A stretch of DNA of 23,855 nucleotides from Treponema sp. (GTDB taxonomy: Bacteria; Spirochaetota; Spirochaetia; Treponematales; Treponemataceae). The notes beneath the pieces were generated by a model. That model was not told the DNA's origin. It saw only the letters and a list, made by a program, of their open reading frames with translations, and ran no database searches. This document shows, piece after piece, positions 16,546 through 23,212 of the stretch. The position numbers and the translations under genes were made by a program. Every line of letters starts with the position of its first letter. The stretch's first letter is position 1. The stretch is from the NCBI GenBank assembly GCA_012513125.1, contig JAAZCS010000123.1, forward strand, positions 1 to 23,855, written 5' to 3'.

Positions 16546-17370
16546 CTATATTTTTTTGAAAATTAACTTTCTAAGTAATTCAGATACTCCATTTAATAAA
16601 AAAACTACAATTAATAAAATTAATGCTGTAGCGTATGCCTGTTTTGTTGCAAGTCCTTCACACCAAAGTTGATACAAATGAACAGAAAGTGTTCGACCGC
16701 TACCCATCAATGATTTTGGAATGTGTGCTACTGTACCAGCTGTATAAATTAAAGCTGCTGTTTCTCCAATTATTCTTCCAATGCTTAGTACAATTCCGTT
16801 GATTATTCCGTAGCTTGCTGATGGTAGAACAATTTTGAATACTGTTCTAAGTTTTCCGCTTCCAAGTGCATAGCTTGCTTCTCTAAAAGATTTCGGAACA
16901 TCCATAAGTGATTCTTCTGACGTTCGTATAATTACAGGCAGAATCATAATTGAAATAGTGCAACAACCAGCCAATAAACTGAATTGCCATTTGAGTGTTG
17001 TTACGAATAGCAGAAAACCGAAAAGTCCGTACACTATTGATGGAATGCCAGAAAGTGTTTCTGCAGTAATTCTGATAATTTTTACAAATTTATTTCCAGC
17101 TTTTGCATATTCGTTCAAATAAATTGCAGAACCAACTCCAATTGGAATTGTGAATAACAAAGTTACAAAAGTTACTATTAAAGTGTTTATCATTGCCGGA
17201 AAGAGTGAAACATTGTCACTGTTATATTCTTTTTCAAAAAGACTCAACTTGATATTGGGCAGACCCAATACAATTATATATATTAAAAGTGCCAGAATTG
17301 TTAATCCAACTAATGATGTAACAGAATAGACGATTCCTTTGATTAGTTTTGATTGTGTTGTTTGTTTCAT
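16546..17370 (-). CDS. pstA: phosphate ABC transporter permease PstA
   Basis: Integral-membrane half of the phosphate channel, 274 residues with about six membrane segments. Signatures include SLFPAMINTLIVTFVTLL, ETLSGIPSIVYGLFG, and the EAA-type coupling loop near SIGRIIGETAALIYTAGT that contacts PstB. GAGG lies seven bases before the ATG. It starts ten bases after the pstC stop, between pstC and pstB as in most pst operons. Confidence 0.96.
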   Translation of the reverse strand: MKQTTQSKLIKGIVYSVTSLVGLTILALLIYIIVLGLPNIKLSLFEKEYNSDNVSLFPAMINTLIVTFVTLLFTIPIGVGSAIYLNEYAKAGNKFVKIIRITAETLSGIPSIVYGLFGFLLFVTTLKWQFSLLAGCCTISIMILPVIIRTSEESLMDVPKSFREASYALGSGKLRTVFKIVLPSASYGIINGIVLSIGRIIGETAALIYTAGTVAHIPKSLMGSGRTLSVHLYQLWCEGLATKQAYATALILLIVVFLLNGVSELLRKLIFKKI

Positions 17371-17380
17371 AAAGCCTCGA

Positions 17381-18256
17381 TTAGTTTTTTCTGTTCTTTA
17401 TAATCATAAATACCAAGTTGATTATCAGAATAAAGATGAAAAGTACGGCTGCAGTTGCGATTAAAGCATCTTTATGAAGACCAGAGGCATATCCCATTTC
17501 TAGAACAACATTTGCAGTCATTGTTCTAATTCCTTTTGTTAATCCTCGTGGAAGAACAGCTTGATTTCCAGCGACCATAATGACAGCCATTGTTTCACCA
17601 ATCGCACGTCCTAATCCCAAGATAATTCCTGCCATAATTCCACTTTTTGCAGCTGGTAGTTCAACGAAAAGAATGCTTCTTTCTCTACAAGCACCTAAAG
17701 CTAAGGATCCTTCATAATAATCAGGCGGAACAGCCTTAATTGATGTTTCGCTTACGCTTGCAATTGTTGGAAGAATCATTATTGCAAGTACAATTGATGC
17801 AGAAAGAATACTCGCTCCGCTTCCGCCTGATATCGATCTTACTAATGGGATTATTGCTGTTAATCCAATGAATCCATATACAACTGACGGAATTCCAGCT
17901 AATAGTTCAACGCTTTTTTTTAATGGTTGATACAATTTTTTTGGACAAAATCTTGCCAAAAATATGGCTGTTGTAAGACCAAGTGGAACACCAAGTAAAA
18001 GTGCGAACAGCGTTACAATAAAACTTCCTATAATCATAGGAAAGATTCCATAAATATCCTGTTCTGGAGCCCATATTTTTCCAAATAAGAAATTCTTGAA
18101 TCCAATTTTAGCTATTGCTGGAATTCCGTTTGCAAAAATAAAGACACAAATTAAGATAACGGCCAAGACTGAAACACAAGCAGTGATAAAAAATAGAATG
18201 TGCATGAAAGATTCTTTTGATATTTTTTTTACTTTAGTTTCGCTTTTTTTATTCAT
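17381..18256 (-). CDS. pstC: phosphate ABC transporter permease PstC
   Basis: Partner permease of PstA, 291 residues and about six membrane segments. Signatures: IYGIFPMIIGSFIVTL, ELLAGIPSVVYGFIGL, and the coupling loop LGLGRAIGETMAVIMVAGN. The frame is open upstream to an ATG at 18346, but that start would overlap pstS by 49 bases and add a 30-residue hydrophilic extension. The ATG at 18254-18256 has AAGAG seven bases upstream and gives the usual PstC start of basic residues followed by the first membrane helix, so I use it. Forty-one bases separate it from pstS. Confidence 0.94.
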   Translation of the reverse strand: MNKKSETKVKKISKESFMHILFFITACVSVLAVILICVFIFANGIPAIAKIGFKNFLFGKIWAPEQDIYGIFPMIIGSFIVTLFALLLGVPLGLTTAIFLARFCPKKLYQPLKKSVELLAGIPSVVYGFIGLTAIIPLVRSISGGSGASILSASIVLAIMILPTIASVSETSIKAVPPDYYEGSLALGACRERSILFVELPAAKSGIMAGIILGLGRAIGETMAVIMVAGNQAVLPRGLTKGIRTMTANVVLEMGYASGLHKDALIATAAVLFIFILIINLVFMIIKNRKN

Positions 18257-18297
18257 AAATACTCTTTTTTGTGTCTTTATTTGATAATTTGTAAAAC

Positions 18298-19167
18298 TTA
18301 TTTTACTTGATTCCAATTTGTAATTGTTCCTGTATAAATCGAACATACTTCTTCTTTTGTAATATTACTTAATTGATTATTTTTATTTACTATAACAGCA
18401 ACTCCATCAATCGCGATTTTGATAGGTTTAATACCTTTTTCAATTTCTGAATCTTTTAAGTCTCTGCTAGACATTCCTATGTCACAAACACCTTGAGTAG
18501 CACTTGTTATACCAGTTCCTGAGTCACTTTGTGAAACTTCAACAGTCATTCCAGAATTAACTTTCTGATACGCTTCTGCAAGTTTTTCCATAACAGGGAA
18601 TACTGAAGATGAACCTGCAACTGTAATTTTTCCACTCAATTCTTTTGATACATATGATGAATTGTTTGTAACTGAGATGTAGCCTTTATTTTCAACTACA
18701 GCTTGACCATCTTTAGAAAGAATAAAATTGATGAAATCTTGAACTTTTTCGTCTTTATTATCGTTTTTCACTACGATGTTGAATGGACGTGAGATTTTGT
18801 AAGAATTATCTTTTATTGATTGTACTGAAGCTGTTGCGTTATCAATTTTCAAAGCCTTAACAGAATTGTTTAGCGAACCCAAGGAAATATAACCAATTGC
18901 ATTTACATTTCCTGCAACTGATTGAATTACAACTTCTGTTGAATTAGAAATATCAGCTGAATTGATTGTATAGTCAATTTTTTTGCCTTCAGCATTCTTT
19001 TTTTCAATTTCAAAAAGTTCAACAAATGCACCTCGTGTGCCTGAACCTGATTCTCTGGAAATTACAGTAATTTCAGTAGAATTTTTTGTGCCACAACTCA
19101 ATAGCATTGTAGAACATAATGCTAATCCCGCGAATCCTTTAATAATAGTTTTAAGATTCTTTTTCAT
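18298..19167 (-). CDS. pstS: phosphate-binding lipoprotein PstS, circularly permuted
   Basis: Captures phosphate outside the membrane and delivers it to PstCA. Signal peptide with lipobox LLSC, Cys25. All phosphate contacts of the family are recognisable: Arg38 and Ser42-Gly43-Thr44 in SRESGSGTRG; AGSSSV at 184-189; DSGTG at 215-219; and Asp229 in CDIGMSSRDL. Their order is swapped: SRESGSGTR, AIGYISLGSLN, ISRPFNIVV and ILSKDGQAVVENKGY come first (residues 32-165), whereas in E. coli PstS they form the later part. ITVAGSSS to YTGTITNWNQVK, normally the start, comes last (180-289). A roughly 15-residue Ser/Asn linker joins the natural C- and N-termini. I recall similar order in clostridial proteins. 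A Pho box and a hairpin-rich leader lie upstream. Confidence 0.93.
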   Translation of the reverse strand: MKKNLKTIIKGFAGLALCSTMLLSCGTKNSTEITVISRESGSGTRGAFVELFEIEKKNAEGKKIDYTINSADISNSTEVVIQSVAGNVNAIGYISLGSLNNSVKALKIDNATASVQSIKDNSYKISRPFNIVVKNDNKDEKVQDFINFILSKDGQAVVENKGYISVTNNSSYVSKELSGKITVAGSSSVFPVMEKLAEAYQKVNSGMTVEVSQSDSGTGITSATQGVCDIGMSSRDLKDSEIEKGIKPIKIAIDGVAVIVNKNNQLSNITKEEVCSIYTGTITNWNQVK

Positions 19168-19172
19168 AAATA

Positions 19173-19197
19173 CTCCTATAAAAAGTCAACGAGTAAA
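19173..19197. repeat. 25-bp direct repeat, copy A
   Basis: Exact match to copy B at 19317-19341; the starts are 144 bases apart. On the minus strand the unit ends in TATAGGAG, the pstS ribosome site. It forms the left arm of the hairpin at 19179-19222. Confidence 0.9.
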
Positions 19198-19222
19198 TTT
19201 CAATTTACGAGAAGACTTTTTA
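19179..19222. repeat. two-tier hairpin over copy A
   Basis: Outer stem TAAAAAGTC (19179-19187) with GACTTTTTA (19214-19222); inner stem GTAAATT (19193-19199) with AATTTAC (19202-19208) around a two-base loop. It sits directly upstream of the pstS ribosome site. Confidence 0.7.
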
Positions 19223-19224
19223 AA

Positions 19225-19242
19225 GCGTTTTGAATAAAACGC
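19225..19242. repeat. 7-bp hairpin
   Basis: GCGTTTT (19225-19231), loop GAAT, AAAACGC (19236-19242), perfect pairing. Confidence 0.65.
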
Positions 19243-19252
19243 AGATAATAAT

Positions 19253-19273
19253 AAAGTTTGCGACGCAAACTTT
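19253..19273. repeat. 9-bp hairpin
   Basis: AAAGTTTGC (19253-19261), loop GAC, GCAAACTTT (19265-19273), perfect pairing. Confidence 0.7.
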
Positions 19274-19275
19274 TG

Positions 19276-19312
19276 AACGAACTTATTGACAGCAATTGGC
19301 AATAAGTTCGTT
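19276..19312. repeat. 13-bp hairpin
   Basis: AACGAACTTATTG (19276-19288) and CAATAAGTTCGTT (19300-19312), perfect pairing around an 11-base loop. The most stable-looking of the leader hairpins. Confidence 0.75.
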
Positions 19313-19316
19313 ATAG

Positions 19317-19341
19317 CTCCTATAAAAAGTCAACGAGTAAA
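19317..19341. repeat. 25-bp direct repeat, copy B
   Basis: Identical to copy A at 19173-19197, including a ribosome-site-like AGGAG on the minus strand, but with no start codon at a useful distance behind it. Confidence 0.9.
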
Positions 19342-19367
19342 GCTTCAGCTTTGTTTTGCTTTTTATA
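19321..19367. repeat. two-tier hairpin over copy B
   Basis: Outer stem TATAAAAAG (19321-19329) with CTTTTTATA (19359-19367); inner stem AAAGCT (19339-19344) with AGCTTT (19347-19352) around a two-base TC loop. Same architecture as the hairpin over copy A, with a diverged right arm. Confidence 0.7.
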
Positions 19368-19374
19368 AGTAAAA

Positions 19375-19380
19375 AATAGA
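19375..19380 (-). promoter_or_regulatory. candidate -10 of the pst-pho operon
   Basis: Minus-strand TCTATT, 18 bases after the third Pho-box half-site TTCACA, which could also serve as a weak -35. This places the start near 19368. Confidence 0.4.
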
Positions 19381-19387
19381 ATTTATT

Positions 19388-19426
19388 TATGTAGTATTTG
19401 TGAAAGAATTGTTAGGATTGTGTTAA
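19388..19426 (-). promoter_or_regulatory. Pho box: four half-sites at 11-bp spacing
   Basis: On the minus strand the half-sites are TTAACA (19426-19421), CTAACA (19415-19410), TTCACA (19404-19399) and TACATA (19393-19388), each separated by exactly five bases. This matches the TTAACA-like, 11-bp-period box bound by PhoP of Bacillus. With the candidate -10 it spans about -20 to -58, the expected place for an activator dimer pair. PhoB encoded in the same operon is the likely ligand. Confidence 0.8.
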
Positions 19427-19459
19427 AAAGAAGATTATATAAAAAAGTAATTGACGTAA

Positions 19460-19494
19460 AAAAAACCGAATTTGACTTGCAAATTCGGTTTTTT
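19460..19494 (-). terminator. terminator after the COG1101 ATPase gene
   Basis: Perfect 15-bp stem, AAAAAACCGAATTTG (19460-19474) with its complement at 19480-19494, five-base loop. Read from the minus strand it ends in a T-run, so it stops the amino-acid-type ABC operon just before the Pho box. Because both arms end in A/T runs it could work in both directions. Confidence 0.9.
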
Positions 19495-19531
19495 AAAAAT
19501 AAGTGTAAATATAGAATAAAGAGAGAAAAGA

Positions 19532-20332
19532 TTATTCTTGACTCAAAATCATTCTGTCGTTAGCAAAAGTTCCATGGCTAACTTCATCAAATTTCTTTAA
19601 TAAATCAGAAACTTCTAGGTTTCTTTTCTCTTCGCCAGAAACATCATAGATTATTCTGCCCTCATTCATCATGATTAAGCGGTTTCCCATTGAAATAGCT
19701 TGTTTCATATTGTGAGTTACCATAAAAGTTGTAAGATGATTTTTTTCTACAATTTGATTAGTTAATTCCAACACTTTTTGTGCTGTTTTTGGATCAAGGG
19801 CTGCAGTGTGTTCATCCAACAAAAGAAGTTTTGGCTTTTTAAGAGAAGCCATCAGTAATGTTATGGCTTGTCGTTGACCACCAGAAAGGAGACCAACTTT
19901 TGTTTTCATTCTATCTTCCAATCCTAAATCAAGCATAGCGAGTTGTTCTTTATAAAATGAACGTTCAGAAGATTTTATACCCCAATTTAGAGTTCTTTTG
20001 TTGCCTCTTCTGTATGCCATTGCAAGATTCTCTTCAATTTCCATGTTTGACGCAGTTCCCATCATTGGATCTTGAAAAACTCTTCCTAAATATTTTGCTC
20101 TTTTATATTCTTTTTGAAGAGTAATGTTTTCGCCATCAAGAATAATTTTTCCGCAGTCGCTTTCATGAACTCCTGCAATTAAATTTAGAAGAGTAGACTT
20201 ACCAGCCCCATTTCCACCAATAATTGTAACAAAATCCCCTGGAGCTAAATGTAAATTAATATTTTTTAGTGCTTTTTTTTCTGTAATTGTGCCAATATTG
20301 AATGTTTTATATATATTTTCTAGTGTTAACAT
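19532..20332 (-). CDS. ABC importer ATPase (COG1101 / TrpZ-like)
   Basis: ATPase of a type I-like importer whose lipoprotein and permease are encoded directly upstream. Walker A GGNGAGKST (39-47), Q-loop FQDPMMGTASNM, signature LSGGQ (149-153), Walker B LLLLDEH (169-175) with Glu174, and switch His207. The DEHTAALDP form, with His where most ABC ATPases have Pro, is typical of the COG1101 group. In Streptococcus relatives (TrpXYZ) the substrate is tryptophan, but the substrate here cannot be read from sequence. Starts 14 bases after the permease stop, with an AGAGGAA ribosome site. Paralogous to the ATPase at 22409-23212. Confidence 0.92.
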   Translation of the reverse strand: MLTLENIYKTFNIGTITEKKALKNINLHLAPGDFVTIIGGNGAGKSTLLNLIAGVHESDCGKIILDGENITLQKEYKRAKYLGRVFQDPMMGTASNMEIEENLAMAYRRGNKRTLNWGIKSSERSFYKEQLAMLDLGLEDRMKTKVGLLSGGQRQAITLLMASLKKPKLLLLDEHTAALDPKTAQKVLELTNQIVEKNHLTTFMVTHNMKQAISMGNRLIMMNEGRIIYDVSGEEKRNLEVSDLLKKFDEVSHGTFANDRMILSQE

Positions 20333-20346
20333 TTAATTTTGTTCCT

Positions 20347-21270
20347 CTACATATTCTGGATTTCTAAATCATCAGTTGGTACAATTCGTTTTTTAGTTAA
20401 ATTTTTCTTGATAACAGGAATAGCTAATGCAATCGCAACTAAAATAGCAGTTAGTAGCTTTAAGTCAGATGATTTCATTCCAAGTTGAAGAACAATAGCG
20501 ATTATCATACGATAGACAATTGAGCCTACAACAACTCCAATTAAAATAAAACTGAATGAGTGTGCTTTTGCAAACAAAACTTCACCGATAATGATAGAAG
20601 CAAGTCCTATTACGATTGAACCTGTTCCCATTCCAACATCAGCATAACCTTGACTTTGTGAAACAAGAGCACCGGATAGAGCTACAAGTGCATTTGAAAT
20701 AGCAAGACCAATAATCTTCGTGAAATCAGTATTTACGCCTTGAGCACGAACCATTTTTTCATTGTTACCAGTTGCTCTAATAACACTTCCTATTTCTGTT
20801 CCAAAAAAGTAATACAAAAGAGCGATAATAATTGCACAAAAAATAATTCCAATAATGAGAGACACAAGAGTTTTGTCTAAACCAAAATGAGTTTCCCAAA
20901 ATGTAATTATTGTAGAAATACCCAATAAAGAATTATTCGGCTTTCCTTTCATAATTCTAATATTAATTGAATACAGTGCAATCATTGGAAGAATTCCTGC
21001 AAGAATTTTTGCAATTTTTAATTTTGTATGAAGTATTCCTGTAACAACACCTGCCAGTCCTCCGGCTAAAAAAGCAATAAGAACTGAAAGAATAGGATTT
21101 ATATTTTGGATTAAAAGCATTGAACTAACGCATCCACCTAAAGCAAATGTTCCTTCAACAGTTAAATCGGCAAAATCAAGAATTCTAAAAGTCAAATAAA
21201 CTCCAAGAGCCATTATTCCCCATAAAATTCCTTGAGCAACAGCTCCTTCTAGTGCAAATACAATTCCCAT
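20347..21270 (-). CDS. ABC importer permease (COG4120 / TrpY-like)
   Basis: Hydrophobic protein of 307 residues with about eight membrane segments, related to the branched-chain-amino-acid/ribose permease superfamily. Typical motifs: LGVYLTFRILDFADLTVEGTF near the N-terminus, IRATGNNEKMVRAQGVNT (cytoplasmic coupling loop), and GYADVGMGTGSIVIGLASIIIGE. Only two bases separate it from the lipoprotein gene and no clear ribosome site is present, so translation is probably coupled. Ends 14 bases before its ATPase gene. Confidence 0.92.
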   Translation of the reverse strand: MGIVFALEGAVAQGILWGIMALGVYLTFRILDFADLTVEGTFALGGCVSSMLLIQNINPILSVLIAFLAGGLAGVVTGILHTKLKIAKILAGILPMIALYSINIRIMKGKPNNSLLGISTIITFWETHFGLDKTLVSLIIGIIFCAIIIALLYYFFGTEIGSVIRATGNNEKMVRAQGVNTDFTKIIGLAISNALVALSGALVSQSQGYADVGMGTGSIVIGLASIIIGEVLFAKAHSFSFILIGVVVGSIVYRMIIAIVLQLGMKSSDLKLLTAILVAIALAIPVIKKNLTKKRIVPTDDLEIQNM

Positions 21271-21272
21271 AA

Positions 21273-22220
21273 TTATAAATTCGATGGAAGTTTAATTCCG
21301 ATAGCTTTTACTGTGTCTTGATTTACTGTCAAAGAACAGTTTTCAAGATATTCAATAGGCATATCTGCAGGTTTTTTTCCGTTTTTCAAAATATCAACAG
21401 CCTGTTTCGCAGTTTGTTTGCCAAGTTCGTAATAATTGATTCCGTAAGTTGCAAGTCCACCAGCGTTTACCATTCCTTCTTCACCACAAATAATTGGTAA
21501 TTTTGCAGAATTTGCAACAATTGCTACAGTGGCAATGCCGGCTGCAATCATGTTGTCTGTTGGACAGTACAAAGCTTGAACTCTTCCAACCAAGCTTTGT
21601 GCAACTTGTTGAATTTCATTTGAATTTGAAACTGAACCTTCAATGTAGTTAATACCTAATTTGTCACATTCTTTCTTTGCTAATTCTATTTGGAAAACAG
21701 AATTTTGTTCACTTGAGCAATACAAGAATCCAACAGTTTGTACATCTGGTACAATTTTTTGTAATAATTTCATTTGTGAAGCAACTGGAGTTAAATCTGA
21801 AGTTCCAGAAACATTTGTTCCAGGTTTGCTATTTGATTTTACAAGTTTTGCAGTTTCTGGATCTGTTACAGCAGTAACTAAAATAGGAATTGTGGTAGTT
21901 AAATTTGCAACAGCCTGTGCTGCTGGAGTTGCAATTGCAAGAATCAAGTCATCTCTGTCGTTTACTAATTTTTGTGCAATTGTTTGACAGTTTGCCTGTT
22001 CACCTTGTGCATTCTGATAATCGATAGTGATGTTTTCGCCATCGATGTAACCAGCTTCTTTTAATCCGTCAACAAAACCTTGATAAGAAGCATCCAATGC
22101 TTGATGTTCAACAAGTTGAATTACGCCAATTTTAATTTTGTTAGATTTTGAACAGCTTGTTAAAGATAATAATCCGCAAATTAGCAGAAAACCGATTTTT
22201 ACTAAATTTGAAAGTTTCAT
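21273..22220 (-). CDS. ABC substrate-binding lipoprotein (COG2984 / TrpX-like)
   Basis: Binding protein that captures the substrate outside the cytoplasmic membrane. Signal sequence with lipobox LTSC, Cys23. The mature part has two Rossmann-like lobes of the periplasmic-binding/LacI fold: KIGVIQLVEHQALDASYQGF at 30-49, GENITIDYQNAQGE, LAIATPAAQAV, LVTAVTDPETAKLV, VGFLYCSSEQNS, ALYCPTDNMIA and IICGEEGMVNAGGLATYGI. This signature set is COG2984. Characterised relatives bind tryptophan or tyrosine; the ligand here is inferred, not shown. AGAAGG precedes the ATG. An 18-bp palindrome lies 19 bases upstream. Confidence 0.92.
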   Translation of the reverse strand: MKLSNLVKIGFLLICGLLSLTSCSKSNKIKIGVIQLVEHQALDASYQGFVDGLKEAGYIDGENITIDYQNAQGEQANCQTIAQKLVNDRDDLILAIATPAAQAVANLTTTIPILVTAVTDPETAKLVKSNSKPGTNVSGTSDLTPVASQMKLLQKIVPDVQTVGFLYCSSEQNSVFQIELAKKECDKLGINYIEGSVSNSNEIQQVAQSLVGRVQALYCPTDNMIAAGIATVAIVANSAKLPIICGEEGMVNAGGLATYGINYYELGKQTAKQAVDILKNGKKPADMPIEYLENCSLTVNQDTVKAIGIKLPSNL

Positions 22221-22238
22221 AGTGTTACCTTCTTTTGT

Positions 22239-22256
22239 ACATTTTAAATAAAATGT
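22239..22256. promoter_or_regulatory. 18-bp palindrome upstream of the lipoprotein gene
   Basis: ACATTTTA and TAAAATGT flank a two-base centre. On the minus strand it lies just after a TATATA-rich -10-like stretch (about 22260-22268) and before the ribosome site, where a repressor operator would sit. No clear -35 was found. Confidence 0.45.
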
Positions 22257-22284
22257 GTTTTATATATAAGTCTGCAATGCAAAC

Positions 22285-22299
22285 AAAAAACTTTATGTA
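22285..22299. repeat. 15-bp direct repeat, copy 1
   Basis: Minus strand TACATAAAGTTTTTT; identical to 22378-22392, 93 bases away, both in the intergenic region between the two ABC systems. Confidence 0.7.
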
Positions 22300-22377
22300 G
22301 CGATAAAAAATCAACTTCATAAAAGTAATTTCATTAGTAAATGTTAGTCGAAAAATAATGTTGCAAGAATACAATAA

Positions 22378-22392
22378 AAAAAACTTTATGTA
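22378..22392. repeat. 15-bp direct repeat, copy 2
   Basis: Second exact copy. It overlaps a loose CAATAAA/TTTATTG inverted repeat just after the upstream ATPase gene, which may be a weak terminator. Confidence 0.7.
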
Positions 22393-22408
22393 AACTTTAT
22401 TGAAAAAA

Positions 22409-23212
22409 TTATTGTAAAATCATTCTATCGTTTGTAAAGTCTTGTTTTTTTATCATTTTGAATTTTTCAACTATATCTTTCATTGATAGTTCTTTCTTTT
22501 CTTTTTCAGAAAGATCCATTAAGATTTCGCCATTATCCATCATTAACAGCCTGTTTCCGTAATCGATTGCTTGTTGGATATTATGGGTAATCATCATGAC
22601 TGTTAAATTATAGTCTTTTGCGAATTTCTTCGTCAATTCCATTACGATTTTTGCGTTTTCCGGATCCAATGCAGCTGTGTGTTCATCCAATAAAAGCAAA
22701 GCGGGGTGAGACATAACGGACATTAAGAGAGTTAATGCCTGACGTTGCCCTCCAGAAAATTGTTCAACATTGTCATGCAAGCGGGTTTCTAGGTTCATAT
22801 TTAACAGTTTAAGCTTTTCCTGAAATTCAGTTCTTTTTTTGTTGTTCAGACTGATTCTTAATCCTTTCCAGCCTTTTTTGCTACAAATAATCATATTGTC
22901 TTCAAGAGACATTTTTCCAGCTGTGCCAAGAAGTGGATTTTGAAATATTCTTCCAATAAAACTGGCTCTTACATATTCTTTATCATTTGTTATGTCCTTA
23001 ATTTGTTTGTTTGATTCATAAAGAATTTTTCCAGATGTAGGGGAAACAGTTCCTGAAATCACGTTGTATAATGTTGATTTTCCAGCTCCATTAGATCCAA
23101 TTATTGTAATGAAATCGCCTTCATTAATTTTAAGGTTGATATTTTTTAATGCTTTATTTTCATCCGGTGTATTTGGATTGAAAGTCATATTTATATTTTC
23201 TAAAGTTATCAT
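22409..23212 (-). CDS. second COG1101-type ABC ATPase (TrpZ-like paralogue)
   Basis: ATPase of a second importer of the same family as 19532-20332. It has Walker A GSNGAGKSTLYN, signature FSGGQRQALTLLMS, Walker B LLLLDEHTAALDP, and switch His in MMITHNIQQA. The ends match its paralogue too (KKQDFTNDRMILQ against HGTFANDRMILSQE). The frame is open to an ATG at 23242, but the ATG at 23210-23212 overlaps the permease stop as ATGA, has GGAGG five bases upstream and gives 267 residues beginning MITLENI, aligned with MLTLENI of the paralogue. I therefore use it. Confidence 0.92.
   Translation of the reverse strand: MITLENINMTFNPNTPDENKALKNINLKINEGDFITIIGSNGAGKSTLYNVISGTVSPTSGKILYESNKQIKDITNDKEYVRASFIGRIFQNPLLGTAGKMSLEDNMIICSKKGWKGLRISLNNKKRTEFQEKLKLLNMNLETRLHDNVEQFSGGQRQALTLLMSVMSHPALLLLDEHTAALDPENAKIVMELTKKFAKDYNLTVMMITHNIQQAIDYGNRLLMMDNGEILMDLSEKEKKELSMKDIVEKFKMIKKQDFTNDRMILQ

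Larger units (their letters stand above)
19168..19387 (-). promoter_or_regulatory. about 200-nt hairpin-rich leader of the pst operon
   Basis: Non-coding stretch between the inferred start (near 19368) and the pstS ATG. It contains five successive inverted repeats (listed separately) with only short spacers. The AGGAG ribosome site of pstS (on the minus strand, 19173-19177) touches the base of the last hairpin. None of the hairpins has a T-tract on the transcribed strand, so I see no classical attenuator. Confidence 0.55.

Noticed and set aside
18257..18346. Longer pstC beginning at 18346
   Set aside because: It would overlap pstS by 49 bases and add a hydrophilic leader; the ATG at 18256 has a ribosome site and the normal PstC N-terminus.
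19173..19341. CRISPR array or insertion sequence at the 25-bp repeats
   Set aside because: There are only two copies 144 bases apart, no regular spacer series, no cas genes and no transposase.
22221..22408. T-box or tryptophan attenuator before the TrpXYZ-like operon
   Set aside because: No T-box core sequence, Trp-codon-rich leader peptide or terminator with T-run was seen.
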